A stretch of 64,000 bases of DNA. It comes from Achromobacter veterisilvae (lineage in GTDB: Bacteria > Pseudomonadota > Gammaproteobacteria > Burkholderiales > Burkholderiaceae_B). Below are positions 25,673 through 34,105 of the stretch, piece after piece. Location of the stretch: positions 1-64,000 of the forward strand of contig NZ_UFQC01000011.1 of the NCBI RefSeq assembly GCF_900496975.1, given 5' to 3'. Within the stretch, counting starts at the first letter, position 1, and every line of letters starts with the position of its first letter. The notes below the pieces were generated by a model. It made no database searches. It was not told where the DNA came from and saw only the letters and a list, made by a program, of their open reading frames with translations. Both the position numbers and the translations under genes were made by a program.

Positions 25673-26895
25673 CAGCGCGCCGGACGCATCTTGCGGACCT
25701 GTTCGTCGGGCGGTTGCAGGCGGGCGCCGTCGATATAGGCGAAGTCCTTCATGACGCCTTTGCCGTCCTCGAGCGCGGTCACGCCCACGTAGACGCCCAT
25801 GGTCGATTGGTGGTCGATCTTGCGGTACTGGATCTGGCCGTAGGGCGTCTCCACCTTCAGGCCGGCGAACGCGTCGACGAGCTTTTCGGTGTCCACGGCG
25901 CCGGCCGCTTTCAGGCCTTCGGCGATGGACATGAGCGACGCATAGCCGACCACCGATCCTACCTTGGGCGTTTCGTTGTAGCGTTTTTTGTAGGCCTCGA
26001 CGAAGGCGGTGTTGGCCGGCGTGTCGATGGCGTACCAGGGGTATCCGGTGACGATCCAGCCCGTGGGCGTGTCGGCGCCCAGGGGCTCGAGGTATTCGGG
26101 TTCGCCGGACAGCACCGAGACGACCGCCCGGTTTTCGAACAGGCCGCGCGTATTGCCTTCGCGCACGAAGCGCGTCAGGTCGGCGGCGAACAGCACGTTG
26201 AAGATCGCGTCGGGCTTGGCGTCGGCCAGGGCCTGCACGACAGCGCCGGCGTCCACCTTGCCCAGCGGCACGGCCTGCTCGGCCACGAATTCCACGTCGG
26301 ACTGGAAGGCCGTCATCATGGCCTTGAACGTGGCCACGGCCGACTGCCCGTATTCATAGTTGGGATAGACGATGGCCCAGCGCTTCTTGCGCAGGGCCAG
26401 CGCCTTGGGGGCCAGGGCCGCCACGTGCATCCAGGTGGACGGGCGCAGCCGGTACGTATAGCGGTTGCCTTCCTGCCAGGTGATCTTGTCGGTGAGCGGT
26501 TCGGCCGCCAGGAAGAAGACCTGCTGCTGCTTGGCGAAATCCGTCAGCGCCAGCCCGGTGTTGGAAAGAAAGCCCCCGAACAGCAGGTCGACTTTCTCGC
26601 GGGCCAGCAATTCCTGGGCCGCGCGCACCGAATCGCCGGGATTGCCGTTGTCGTCGCGCGAGATGACTTCCAGTTTCCGGCCCAGCACGCCGCCTCCGGC
26701 GTTGACCTGTTCCTGCGCGAGCTGCCAGCCTTTCTTGTAGGGGCCCAGGAAGGCGGGGATCGCCTTGTAGCTGTTGATCTCGCCGATGCGGATCGGCGGC
26801 TCCTTGTCTTTGGCGGAGACGGCCGGAGTCAGCGCCAGGGCCAGGAGAGCCGGCGCGAGGGCGCGGCGCAGCAGGGTAAGGCAGGGACGGAGCAT
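25672..26895 (-). CDS. periplasmic branched-chain/amide-type substrate-binding protein
   Basis: 407 residues, type I periplasmic binding protein (LivK/AmiC-like). A signal peptide is visible (RRALAPALLALALTPAVSA, then KDKEPP). The mature part starts with PIRIGEINSYKAIP and includes LGRKLEVISRDDNGNP, LLFGGFLSNTGLALTDFAKQ and AIVYPNYEYGQSAVATFK, all typical of this fold. It captures the solute for the fused permease encoded next. Ligand unknown; many relatives bind amides, aromatic acids or branched-chain amino acids. First gene of a three-gene unit; 5' boundary inferred from the signal peptide. Confidence 0.88.
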   Translation of the reverse strand: MLRPCLTLLRRALAPALLALALTPAVSAKDKEPPIRIGEINSYKAIPAFLGPYKKGWQLAQEQVNAGGGVLGRKLEVISRDDNGNPGDSVRAAQELLAREKVDLLFGGFLSNTGLALTDFAKQQQVFFLAAEPLTDKITWQEGNRYTYRLRPSTWMHVAALAPKALALRKKRWAIVYPNYEYGQSAVATFKAMMTAFQSDVEFVAEQAVPLGKVDAGAVVQALADAKPDAIFNVLFAADLTRFVREGNTRGLFENRAVVSVLSGEPEYLEPLGADTPTGWIVTGYPWYAIDTPANTAFVEAYKKRYNETPKVGSVVGYASLMSIAEGLKAAGAVDTEKLVDAFAGLKVETPYGQIQYRKIDHQSTMGVYVGVTALEDGKGVMKDFAYIDGARLQPPDEQVRKMRPAR

Positions 26896-27049
26896 GGCAG
26901 GTATTCGCTTGGAGAGGGAATCGGGCGCCTCGGGGCGAGGGCGGCGGCCCAATTGAAGCATGTGTCTCTGCCGTGCCGCAATAACGCGCTGTCCGTTTTC
27001 AATATTCCCCACAACGGCGGCGCGGGAAAAACCCTGACAGCACAATAGC

Positions 27050-27448
27050 TTAGTCCAGCTCTCTTTGCGAGATGCGCAAGAGCTTCTGAAAATGCGGGCA
27101 CTGCATGTGGCTGGGCGCCGGGCAATCGGCCACGTGCCGAAGCGTGTCCTTGAGGGCGGCCAATCGGCGGATCTGGCGCTCCAGCGCGTCCGCCCGCGCG
27201 TGCAGGACGGGACGAGGCAGGTTGGGGGCGCCGTCCTTGTCGAACATTTCCCCGATCTCTTGCAGGGAAAAGCCCGCTGTTTTCCCCAGGAAGATCAACA
27301 TCAGTTGGGTCAGCGTTTCCTCTCCGTACTGACGCCTGAGGCCGCGCCTGGCGCGCGATTGGATCAGCCCGACTTCTTCGTAGTAGCGCAGCGTGGAGGC
27401 GGGCACGCCGCTGCGCCTGGACAGCACGCCGATATCGAGAAGACCCAT
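27050..27448 (-). CDS. MerR-family transcriptional regulator
   Basis: 132 residues from the ATG at 27448. The MerR helix-turn-helix is clear (LDIGVLSRRSGVPASTLRYYEEVGLI, residues ~4-29) and the RRQYGEETLTQLMLI wing follows. After the coiled-coil dimerisation helix come Cys109 and Cys117 (ADCPAPSHMQCPHF), a possible metal, redox or thiol sensor unlike the four-Cys cluster of SoxR. An in-frame upstream ATG at 27490 would place the operator inside the gene, so I reject it. Divergent from the MFS exporter; the promoter between them has the over-long spacer that MerR regulators remodel. Confidence 0.9.
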   Translation of the reverse strand: MGLLDIGVLSRRSGVPASTLRYYEEVGLIQSRARRGLRRQYGEETLTQLMLIFLGKTAGFSLQEIGEMFDKDGAPNLPRPVLHARADALERQIRRLAALKDTLRHVADCPAPSHMQCPHFQKLLRISQRELD

Positions 27449-27450
27449 GC

Positions 27451-27481
27451 TTGACCTCAAGTTGACTTGAAGTTGCATAGT
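27451..27481 (+). promoter_or_regulatory. MerR-type promoter/operator of the MFS gene
   Basis: A -35 box TTGACC (27451-27456) and a -10-like CATAGT (27476-27481) are separated by exactly 19 bp. The spacer contains the dyad CTCAAGTTGACTTGAAG, closely resembling the SoxR/CueR type CCTCAAGTTAACTTGAGG. A 19-bp spacer is the hallmark of promoters activated by MerR-family DNA distortion. The MFS start is 35 bp downstream of the -10 box. Confidence 0.78.
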
Positions 27482-27515
27482 AGTTGCCATCCCCTATCCC
27501 TGCAAGGAAACCCCT

Positions 27516-28925
27516 ATGGCAACGCTATTTCACAGGAAGAAGACACCGCCCGCGCTGGCGGCGCTCGCGGGCGCGATGCTGCTCGCATCGCTGGGGGTCA
27601 GCATCGTCACCGTGGCGCTGCCGACCTTGGCGCAGGCATTCTCCGCATCGGTCTCGTCCGTGCAGTGGGTGGTGCTTGCCTATCTTATTTCGATCACCGT
27701 CATGATCGTGCTGGCCGGAAAACTGGGCGACCTCTACGGACACGGCCGCGTGCTGATGGCCGGCTTGATGGTGTTCGCGGCCGCCTCGCTGCTGTGCGCG
27801 GCAGCCCCGACCCTGGGCGCGCTGATCGCGGGCCGGGCGATCCAGGGCATCAGCGGCGCGATCCTCATGGCCTTGCCGCTCTCGATGGCGCGGGAAGTGG
27901 TCGCCAAGGAACGGATCGGCTCGGCGATGGGCCTGTTCGGCACGATGTCGGCCATAGGCACCGCGTTGGGGCCCTCCCTGGGCGGCGTGCTGATTACCGG
28001 TCTGGGGTGGCGGGCGGCGTTCATCCTGTTGGCCTGCCTGGGCGTCTGCGTCGGGATGCTTGCCGCGTGGGCGATCCCGGCCTCGGCCTCGCGCAAGCTT
28101 GCCCCGGCCCGATCCCTGGATTGGCCGGGCGCGGTCTTGCTGGTCATGGCGCTGGTGTTCTATGCGCTCGCCACCGTCGGAGGCAAGACCGGCGTAGCGC
28201 TGAACCCCGGCCTGCTGGCGGCGCTGGGTATCGCGGCGCTTGGGCTCTTCATTTTCGTCGAATCGCGGTCGGCTTTGCCCTTGGTGCCCATCGCGCACCT
28301 GCGCGACCGGATGACGGCTGCGTCGCTGGCGATGAATCTGCTGATGTCCACGGTCATGATGGCCGTGCTGGTCGTCGGGCCGTTCTTCCTGGCATTCGGT
28401 CTCGGTTTGAACGAAGTCCTGACCGGCCTCGTCATGGCGGTGGGGCCGCTGGTTGCCGCCGTCTCGGGGATTCCCGCGGGACGCATGACCGATCGCTTCG
28501 GCGCGCCCCGCACGCTGCTGCTCGGCCTGCTGCAGACCATCGTCGGCCTGGTTTGCCTGGCCTTTCTTCCCAGATTCCTGGGCGTCGCGGGCTATGCCGT
28601 GGCCCTGATGCTGCTTACGCCCGGATTCCAGCTTTTCCTCGCCGCAAACAATACGGCCGTCATGCTGGGCGCGGCCGACGCGCAGCGCGGCATGCTGTCG
28701 GGGTTGCTGGGGCTGTCGCGCAACCTGGGCTTCATGGCCGGCGCCTCCCTCATGCCCGGCGTGTTTGCCGCCGTCCTGGGGCCGCAGGGCATAGCGGGGG
28801 CGACGGCGGAGGGAGTCGCCAGGGCGTTCACCGCCACATTCCTGGCCGGCGCCGGACTGATTGTGTTTGCCGTCGTCGTGTCCATCGGCGGACGTTTCGG
28901 GCAAAGAGGCCATCAACCCCTGTGA
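27516..28925 (+). CDS. MFS transporter, DHA2 (drug:H+ antiporter) family
   Basis: 469 residues, roughly 14 membrane segments. Helix 1 carries the DHA2 signature ASLGVSIVTVALPTLAQAF; the loop 2-3 motif is GKLGDLYGHGRVLM; the helix 5 motif is SAIGTALGPSLGGVLITGLGWR. An exporter of drugs or small toxic molecules. AAGGAA precedes the ATG. Transcribed from a MerR-type promoter shared with the divergent MerR gene, so export is probably induced by the MerR ligand or an oxidising condition. A strong bidirectional terminator follows. Confidence 0.9.
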   Translation: MATLFHRKKTPPALAALAGAMLLASLGVSIVTVALPTLAQAFSASVSSVQWVVLAYLISITVMIVLAGKLGDLYGHGRVLMAGLMVFAAASLLCAAAPTLGALIAGRAIQGISGAILMALPLSMAREVVAKERIGSAMGLFGTMSAIGTALGPSLGGVLITGLGWRAAFILLACLGVCVGMLAAWAIPASASRKLAPARSLDWPGAVLLVMALVFYALATVGGKTGVALNPGLLAALGIAALGLFIFVESRSALPLVPIAHLRDRMTAASLAMNLLMSTVMMAVLVVGPFFLAFGLGLNEVLTGLVMAVGPLVAAVSGIPAGRMTDRFGAPRTLLLGLLQTIVGLVCLAFLPRFLGVAGYAVALMLLTPGFQLFLAANNTAVMLGAADAQRGMLSGLLGLSRNLGFMAGASLMPGVFAAVLGPQGIAGATAEGVARAFTATFLAGAGLIVFAVVVSIGGRFGQRGHQPL

Positions 28926-28953
28926 CGGAGCGGCCGCGCGCGACGATGAAAAA

Positions 28954-28980
28954 AAAAGGCCCTGCGATGCAGGGCCTTTT
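28954..28980. terminator. bidirectional terminator between MFS and rpmG
   Basis: AAAAGGCCCTGC (28954-28965) pairs perfectly with GCAGGGCCTTTT (28969-28980) around GAT. The A-run on the left and T-run on the right make it work for both the MFS gene (+) and the ribosomal protein operon (-). Confidence 0.92.
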
Positions 28981-29006
28981 CCGGACTTTCCGGGATACCG
29001 GCTGAA

Positions 29007-29174
29007 TTACTTCAGCTTGGTTTCCTTGTAGTCGACGTGCTTGCGAGCGACGGGATCGAACTTCTTGATCAGCATCTTCTCGGGCATGTTGCGCTTGTTC
29101 TTGGTGGTCGTGTAGAAATGACCCGTGCCGGCGGTCGACTCGAGCTTGATCTTTTCGCGGATACCTTTGGCCAT
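29007..29174 (-). CDS. rpmG: 50S ribosomal protein L33
   Basis: 55 residues, the exact size of the L33 family: [20 protein letters not shown], then YTTTKNKRN and [19 protein letters not shown] component of the large ribosomal subunit near the E site. The zinc-free (C-minus) form, with no CxxC pairs. AGGAG lies seven bases before the ATG. It follows rpmB by 37 bp in the usual rpmB-rpmG order and ends at a strong terminator. Confidence 0.98.
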   Translation of the reverse strand: MAKGIREKIKLESTAGTGHFYTTTKNKRNMPEKMLIKKFDPVARKHVDYKETKLK

Positions 29175-29211
29175 GTCGTGCTCCTAGTATGTAGATTGGC
29201 GGGAGGGCCGA

Positions 29212-29448
29212 TTAGGCGATTTCGCCGCGGGCACGCATGTCGGCCAGGACGGCGTCGATGCCATTCTTGTCGATCGTGCGGATGGCCTTGGCCGAAACAC
29301 GCAGGCGGACCCAGCGGTTTTCGCTTTCAACCCAGAACCGGCGCGATTGCAGGTTGGGCAGGAAGCGACGCTTGGTCTTGTTGTTCGCGTGCGAAACATT
29401 GTTGCCCACCATCGGGCCTTTGCCGGTCACTTGGCATACGCGTGCCAT
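29212..29448 (-). CDS. rpmB: 50S ribosomal protein L28
   Basis: 78 residues, normal L28 length: starts [20 protein letters not shown], continues [14 protein letters not shown], ends with [11 protein letters not shown]. Part of the 50S subunit, required for 70S assembly. AGAGGTG precedes the start. Transcribed first in the rpmB-rpmG operon. A 348-bp gene-free region with structure precedes it. Confidence 0.98.
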   Translation of the reverse strand: MARVCQVTGKGPMVGNNVSHANNKTKRRFLPNLQSRRFWVESENRWVRLRVSAKAIRTIDKNGIDAVLADMRARGEIA

Positions 29449-29796
29449 GGATGCACCTCTTTGTGTCGTTCTTTACGCGCATCGCTTGGGGGGAGTAGAC
29501 GGGGGTTCAGCCGCCGGGCTGTGGGCACCGCGAACCTGTCGCGATGCTGCTTTGCCGGCCACCCAGTCTTAGTGGATGGGGAAGACCATTCAGGCCCGCC
29601 CTGTGCTTATACCCGCTGCCTGCCACCCGCAAAAATTCCTGGATTCCCAAATTTCTCAAAATGGGCTGGAATTTCTTGACGCCTACGCGGTTGGGGTCAG
29701 AGTGCCGAACTACAAAGCATAGTAGTCCTGCACGGGAAACTTCATGTGAAGACGTAGATTCTAATACGAAAAACGTAAATAAATCAAGCGGCCCGG
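29449..29796. other. 348-bp leader/promoter region upstream of rpmB
   Basis: No gene is visible. On the minus strand a possible promoter reads TTGATT (29787-29782), an 18-bp spacer, and TAGAAT (29763-29758), which would give a long (~300-base) leader for rpmB. The leader contains a two-part hairpin at 29633-29674: AAATTCC pairs with GGAATTT, and inside it CCCA with TGGG. The region is more AT-rich than its surroundings. Promoter position is a guess. Confidence 0.45.
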
Positions 29797-30996
29797 CTAG
29801 TGGCTGTGCAATTGCGCCACGCGGCCGGAGAACCAGGACAGGCAGGCGCAGACCGCGAGCGTGGTGGTCAGGGGCAGGGCGCTGTCCGCCTGCCAGGCGC
29901 TGACCGCGAAGCCGGCGAGCGCGCCGCAGGACAATTGAAGCGTCCCCAACAGCGCGGACGCCGCGCCCAGCCGCTTGCCCTGGTCCGCCAGCGCGAGCGC
30001 CGCGGAATTGGGATTCACGAAGCCCTGGCTGCCCATGTAGCCGACCAGGCACAGCATCAGCAGCGGCAGCGTCATCCAGCCGGCCAGCGTCAGCGCCACC
30101 GCCGCCAGGCTGGCGCAGGCCAGCGAGGTCAGCGCGCGGCGCTGCAACTGCCGCGGCGTGTGGCTGCGCAGCAGCCGGGCGCTGATCTGCGAGCACACGA
30201 TGAGCGACAGCGCATTGGTGCCGAACAGCAGGCCGTAGTACTGGGGCGGCACGCCGTAGAGTTCGATGAAGACGCGCGGCGAACCGATGATGTAGGCGAA
30301 CATGCCGGCCTGGCCGAAGCCGCCGGCCAGGCTGTGCGCCATGAAGCCGCGGTGCGCGAACAGATCGCGGTAGTTCCGCAGGATGGTGTTCCAGCGCAGC
30401 GGCACCGCGCGTTCGGGCGCCAGCGATTCCTTCATGATTTTCAGGACCGCCACCATCAGCATCGCCCCGCCCGCCAGCATGACCCAGAACAGGCTGCGCC
30501 AACTGGCGATGGCCAGCAACTGTCCGCCGATCAGCGGCGCGAGGATGGGGGCCAGGCCCATGATGAGCATCAGCAGCGACAGGGCGCGGGCGGCTTCATG
30601 GGTTTCATAGTGGTCGCGGATGACCGCGCGCGGGATGACGATGCCGGCGGCGCCGCCCATGGCCTGCACGACGCGCCAGCCGGTCAGCGTTTCGACCGAT
30701 CCGGACAGCGCGCAACCCAGGGACGCCACCATGAACAGCGCCAGGCCCACCAGCAGCGGCGGCTTGCGCCCGTAGCGGTCGGCCATGGGGCCGTAGAAGA
30801 CCTGCGCCATCGCCAGCCCGATCAGATAGGCCGCCAGGGTGCGCTCGACGTCGCCGCGGGACACGCCCAGGTTCGCCGCGATCGTGGGGAACGCGGGCAG
30901 GTACATGTCGATGGCGAACGGGCCGATGGCCGTCAGCGCGCCCATGAGAATGAGCCAGCCGGGCAGACCGCTGCGGAAAGAATGTGATGGGGGCAT
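29797..30996 (-). CDS. Bcr/CflA-family drug-resistance MFS transporter
   Basis: 399 residues with twelve predicted helices. Bcr/CflA features: helix 1 ALTAIGPFAIDMYLPAFPTIAANL, the loop 2-3 motif YGPMADRYGRKPPLLVGL, GIVIPRAVIRDHYETHEAAR in the middle, and the antiporter region MGLAPILAPLIGGQLLAIASWRSLFW. It pumps out bicyclomycin, chloramphenicol-like or sulfonamide compounds, or exports dipeptides. Divergent from the cyclopropane synthase gene, with 153 bp between starts; no regulator is adjacent. Confidence 0.9.
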   Translation of the reverse strand: MPPSHSFRSGLPGWLILMGALTAIGPFAIDMYLPAFPTIAANLGVSRGDVERTLAAYLIGLAMAQVFYGPMADRYGRKPPLLVGLALFMVASLGCALSGSVETLTGWRVVQAMGGAAGIVIPRAVIRDHYETHEAARALSLLMLIMGLAPILAPLIGGQLLAIASWRSLFWVMLAGGAMLMVAVLKIMKESLAPERAVPLRWNTILRNYRDLFAHRGFMAHSLAGGFGQAGMFAYIIGSPRVFIELYGVPPQYYGLLFGTNALSLIVCSQISARLLRSHTPRQLQRRALTSLACASLAAVALTLAGWMTLPLLMLCLVGYMGSQGFVNPNSAALALADQGKRLGAASALLGTLQLSCGALAGFAVSAWQADSALPLTTTLAVCACLSWFSGRVAQLHSH

Positions 30997-31149
30997 GTGG
31001 ATCGCGGTAAAGCGCAGGACAGGGCGCCGATGCGGTTTGTTGCATGTTTTGGGCCAAGTCAGCGACTGTATCACGCATAACCTGACGTGCAGGTTTCGGC
31101 CGTTTTCCGATAAAGTCGTTGGCGTCCGTAAGCATCCAGGGGAGTAGCC

Positions 31150-32412
31150 GTGAATCCTTTGTTGTCTGTGGTGGAACGCAAGCTGCAGGCTTTGCCCGTG
31201 ACCACCCAATTGGTGCTGCCCGACGGCACCGTGCTGGGGCCGCCCGATCCCCGCGTCCGTTTCGTGGCGCATGACAAGGCCGCGCTGGCGCACCTGGCCG
31301 AAGGCGCCGTCGGCGTCCTGGGGCAGGACTACGTCGAAGGCCGCGTCGATATCGAAGGCAATATGCGCGACGTCATGGCCGCGGCCTCGGCGCTGCTGCC
31401 GGGGTCGCCGGTGGACGCGGCCCGGGGCGGCTGGCTGACCGAGCTGGTCCGCAAGGTCATGTCGGTCTGGCGGCATTCGGTGGAGCGCGACGCGAAGCAG
31501 ATCGAATTCCACTACGACCTGTCCGACGATTTCTACGGGCTCTGGCTGGACCCGCGCCGGGTTTATTCCTGCGCCTACTACCGCCGGCCCGACATGACGC
31601 TGGCGCAGGCCCAGGAGGCCAAGCTCGACCACATCTGCCGCAAGCTGCGGCTGCGCGAAGGAGAACGCTTCCTGGACGTGGGCGCGGGCTGGGGCGGGCT
31701 GCTGCTCTGGGCCGCCGAGAACTACGGCGTCGACGCCACGGGCATCACGCTGTCGCGCAACCAGCACGCGCACGTCAGCCGGCTGATCGAGGAAAAGGGC
31801 CTTGCCGGGCGCGTCCGCGTCGAACTGCTCGATTACCGGAAGCTGGACGAATCCGTTCCCTACGACAAGATCGCGTCGGTCGGCATGTTCGAGCACGTGG
31901 GGCGGGCGCAACTGGAGGGATATTTCGCCAAGCTGCGCCGCCTGCTCAAGCCGGGCGGGCTGATCATGAACCATGGCATCACCGCGGCCGGCGTCTACAA
32001 CGCCGAGCTGGGCAACGGCATGGGCGAATTCATCGAAAAGTACATCTTTCCTGGCGGCGAGCTGACCCACATCAGCGTCGTGATGGAAGCCATGACCAAC
32101 GGCGGCCTGGAAGAGGTGGACGTGGAAAACCTGCGGCCGCATTACGCGCGCACCTTGTGGGCATGGAGCGATGCGCTGGAGGCCCGCTTGCCCGAAGCCG
32201 CGCGGATCCTCGGCGGCGAGCAGGGGGAGCGCTCGCTGCGGGCGTACCGGCTCTATCTTGCCGGATGCGCCATGGGGTTCGAGCATGGCTGGATCGCGCT
32301 GCACCAGATACTGGCCCAGCCGCCGGCGACCGGGCGCCCCGACGAACTCGACAATCCGCCGGACCTGGCCTATCCGTGGCGGCGGGACTACATGTACGAA
32401 GCGGGCCGCTAG
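31150..32412 (+). CDS. cfa: cyclopropane-fatty-acyl-phospholipid synthase family methyltransferase
   Basis: 420 residues, GTG start with AGGGGAG before it. An N-terminal lipid-binding region is followed by a SAM methyltransferase core with motif I FLDVGAGWGGLLLWAA. CFA-specific segments: HYDLSDDFYGLWLDPRRVYSCAYY, the substrate-pocket region VGMFEHVG and MNHGITAAGVYN, and EKYIFPGGELTHIS. It transfers a methylene from SAM to cis double bonds of membrane lipids, protecting against acid and stress. It could also be a mycolic-acid-type relative, but cfa is most likely. A strong terminator follows. Confidence 0.92.
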   Translation: MNPLLSVVERKLQALPVTTQLVLPDGTVLGPPDPRVRFVAHDKAALAHLAEGAVGVLGQDYVEGRVDIEGNMRDVMAAASALLPGSPVDAARGGWLTELVRKVMSVWRHSVERDAKQIEFHYDLSDDFYGLWLDPRRVYSCAYYRRPDMTLAQAQEAKLDHICRKLRLREGERFLDVGAGWGGLLLWAAENYGVDATGITLSRNQHAHVSRLIEEKGLAGRVRVELLDYRKLDESVPYDKIASVGMFEHVGRAQLEGYFAKLRRLLKPGGLIMNHGITAAGVYNAELGNGMGEFIEKYIFPGGELTHISVVMEAMTNGGLEEVDVENLRPHYARTLWAWSDALEARLPEAARILGGEQGERSLRAYRLYLAGCAMGFEHGWIALHQILAQPPATGRPDELDNPPDLAYPWRRDYMYEAGR

Positions 32413-32430
32413 GGCGCGCTACGTCCATGC

Positions 32431-32461
32431 AAACCGCCGGAACGGGCATTTCCGGCGGTTT
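32431..32461 (+). terminator. terminator after the cyclopropane synthase gene
   Basis: A 12-bp stem AAACCGCCGGAA / TTCCGGCGGTTT with a 7-base loop, starting 18 bases after the stop codon and ending in T residues. It separates cfa from the proXWV leader region. Confidence 0.88.
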
Positions 32462-32871
32462 TGAAACCACCAGAATGTATTAATAAGAATATATTATTAA
32501 CTAAATGTATCTTTAATTCCGAGTTGAAGTTCCGTAGGGGAAAACGTCGATTTCCCCGTGGTCGATCGGGGTTATCCCGGGTGTTTTTCCCCCGGAATGT
32601 ATCCGTTTTGTTCAGGGCAGGGGTTGGGGTGAGCATCAATTTCGTTTAAGATGCTGGCTTCTTCGTTCAGTTTGTTCACTTTCTGTGGGTTTTCAAAAAC
32701 CGCGTTTTTGAAACTCCTGTCTTGCAAGATCCCGCATCCTCGCGGACGGTCTTGTTGCTAGTGTCGGTTTGTATTGGCGGTTCTGCCCGTCTTCCGCACA
32801 CCCCCCTTAGCTCCACGGCACCCTCGGGCCAAGCCCAGCGTGTGTCCCTGAACCTATGGAGGCAAAAGCCA
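32462..32871 (+). promoter_or_regulatory. long structured leader/promoter region of proXWV
   Basis: 410 bases without a gene. An unusually AT-rich island at ~32474-32518 contains the dyad TTAATAA-N7-TTATTAA (32480-32500). Then come GGGGAAA/TTTCCCC (32537-32557), an AGCATC/GATGCT pair (32632-32655), and a perfect 10-bp inverted repeat TTTCAAAAAC-CGC-GTTTTTGAAA (32691-32713). Such a region fits an osmotically regulated promoter plus a folded 5' leader; no known riboswitch pattern is recognised. Confidence 0.55.
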
Positions 32872-33873
32872 ATGCGTTTTACCCCTGTCAAGACCCTGGC
32901 CGCCGCGGCCGTGTTCCTTGCATTCGCCGGTTCGGCCCAGGCCGCCGACGCCGTCCAGTGCGAGCTCAAGCGGCCAGTCAATTTCGGCGCCATGAACTGG
33001 GAATCCAACCTGGTCCTGGTCGACGTCGAACGTTTCATCATGGAAAAGGGCTACGGTTGCAAAACCGAGACCCTGCCTACCGAAACCCTGCCCGCCCTGG
33101 CCGCTCTTGAGCGCGGCGACCTGGACATCAATACCGAGATCTGGCTGAACAGCGTCGCCGATCCCTGGGAGCGCGCCGAGAAGACTGGCAAGGTCAAGCG
33201 CATCGGCGATCTCTACATGGGCGCCGAAGGCTGGTACATCCCCCGCTACACGGCCGAGCGCCTGCCGGAACTGAAGTCCGCGGCCGACCTGCCGAAGTTC
33301 AAGGACAAGTTCAAGGATCCGGAAGAGCCCGGCAAGGGCCGCTTCTACGGCTGCCCGGCAGGCTGGGGCTGCGAAGTGACCAGCAACAACCTGTTCCATG
33401 CCCTGAAGCTGGACGACTCCTACACGCTGTATTCGCCCGGCACGGGCGCGGCGCAGAAGGCGGCCCTGATGTCGGCCTACAAGCGCAAGCAGAACGTCGT
33501 TTTCTACTACTGGTCGCCCACGCCGCTGGTCGGCTCGATGGACCTGGTCAAGCTGGACATGCCGCCCTACGACGCGGAAAAGCACAAGTGCCTGACCTCG
33601 GCCAAGTGCGCCAACCCCGAGCCCAGCGCCTATCCCGACAATCCCGTCTTCACCGCGGTAAACACCAAGTTCTCGGAGGAAGCTCCCAAGCTCACCGAAT
33701 TCCTGTCCAAGGTGTCGGTGCCGCTGCCGGTGATCAACGAAACCCTGGCCCACATGGAAGAATCCGGCGACGAGGCCGGCGCCGTGGCCAAGTGGTTCCT
33801 GAAGAACAAGCCCGACGTCTGGACCAAGTGGGTCCCCGCCGACGTCGCCGGGCGCGTCCAGAGCGCGCTGTAA
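32872..33873 (+). CDS. proX: glycine betaine/proline-type ABC substrate-binding protein
   Basis: 333 residues. A signal peptide (TLAAAAVFLAFAGSAQA, then ADAVQ) leads to an OpuAC-type binding domain: VNFGAMNWESNLVLVDVERFIMEKGYG, LPALERGDLDINTEIWLNS, and EGWYIPRY. Aromatic residues of the sort that cage quaternary amines are present (NWE, GWYIPR, YYWSPTPL), and a Cys pair (GCPAGWGCE) lies in the middle. The start at 32872 has GGAGG nine bases upstream. Periplasmic; feeds the ProW/ProV complex encoded 232 bp downstream. The ligand may be betaine, choline, carnitine or proline betaine. Confidence 0.9.
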   Translation: MRFTPVKTLAAAAVFLAFAGSAQAADAVQCELKRPVNFGAMNWESNLVLVDVERFIMEKGYGCKTETLPTETLPALAALERGDLDINTEIWLNSVADPWERAEKTGKVKRIGDLYMGAEGWYIPRYTAERLPELKSAADLPKFKDKFKDPEEPGKGRFYGCPAGWGCEVTSNNLFHALKLDDSYTLYSPGTGAAQKAALMSAYKRKQNVVFYYWSPTPLVGSMDLVKLDMPPYDAEKHKCLTSAKCANPEPSAYPDNPVFTAVNTKFSEEAPKLTEFLSKVSVPLPVINETLAHMEESGDEAGAVAKWFLKNKPDVWTKWVPADVAGRVQSAL

Positions 33874-33956
33874 TCGGCCATGTGCCTGGCTGCGCGCCGC
33901 AGCGGCGCGTACCGGCCCTCCCTCGGGCCGGACTGCTTTGCCGGGATGGCCGCCGG

Positions 33957-33974
33957 CCGGGCGCAAGCGCCCGG
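33957..33974 (+). other. stable hairpin between proX and proW
   Basis: A perfect palindrome CCGGGCG-CAAG-CGCCCGG in the 232-bp gap between proX and proW. There is no T-run, so it is probably a partial attenuator or an mRNA-stabilising hairpin that keeps the binding protein more abundant than the permease. The GC-rich gap holds other short stems (e.g. GGCC/GGCC pairs near 33914-33928). Confidence 0.5.
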
Positions 33975-34105
33975 TCCGATGCGCCTGTGCCGCCGGCTGG
34001 GCGGGCCGCTTCCGCCCGGAAGCCCTTTGGTTTCATTGCCCTGCGCAATGCCGCGTCCCGCGGCGGCGGCACGGGCGGTGAGCGCGCCAGAATGGAGTAG
34101 AACGA

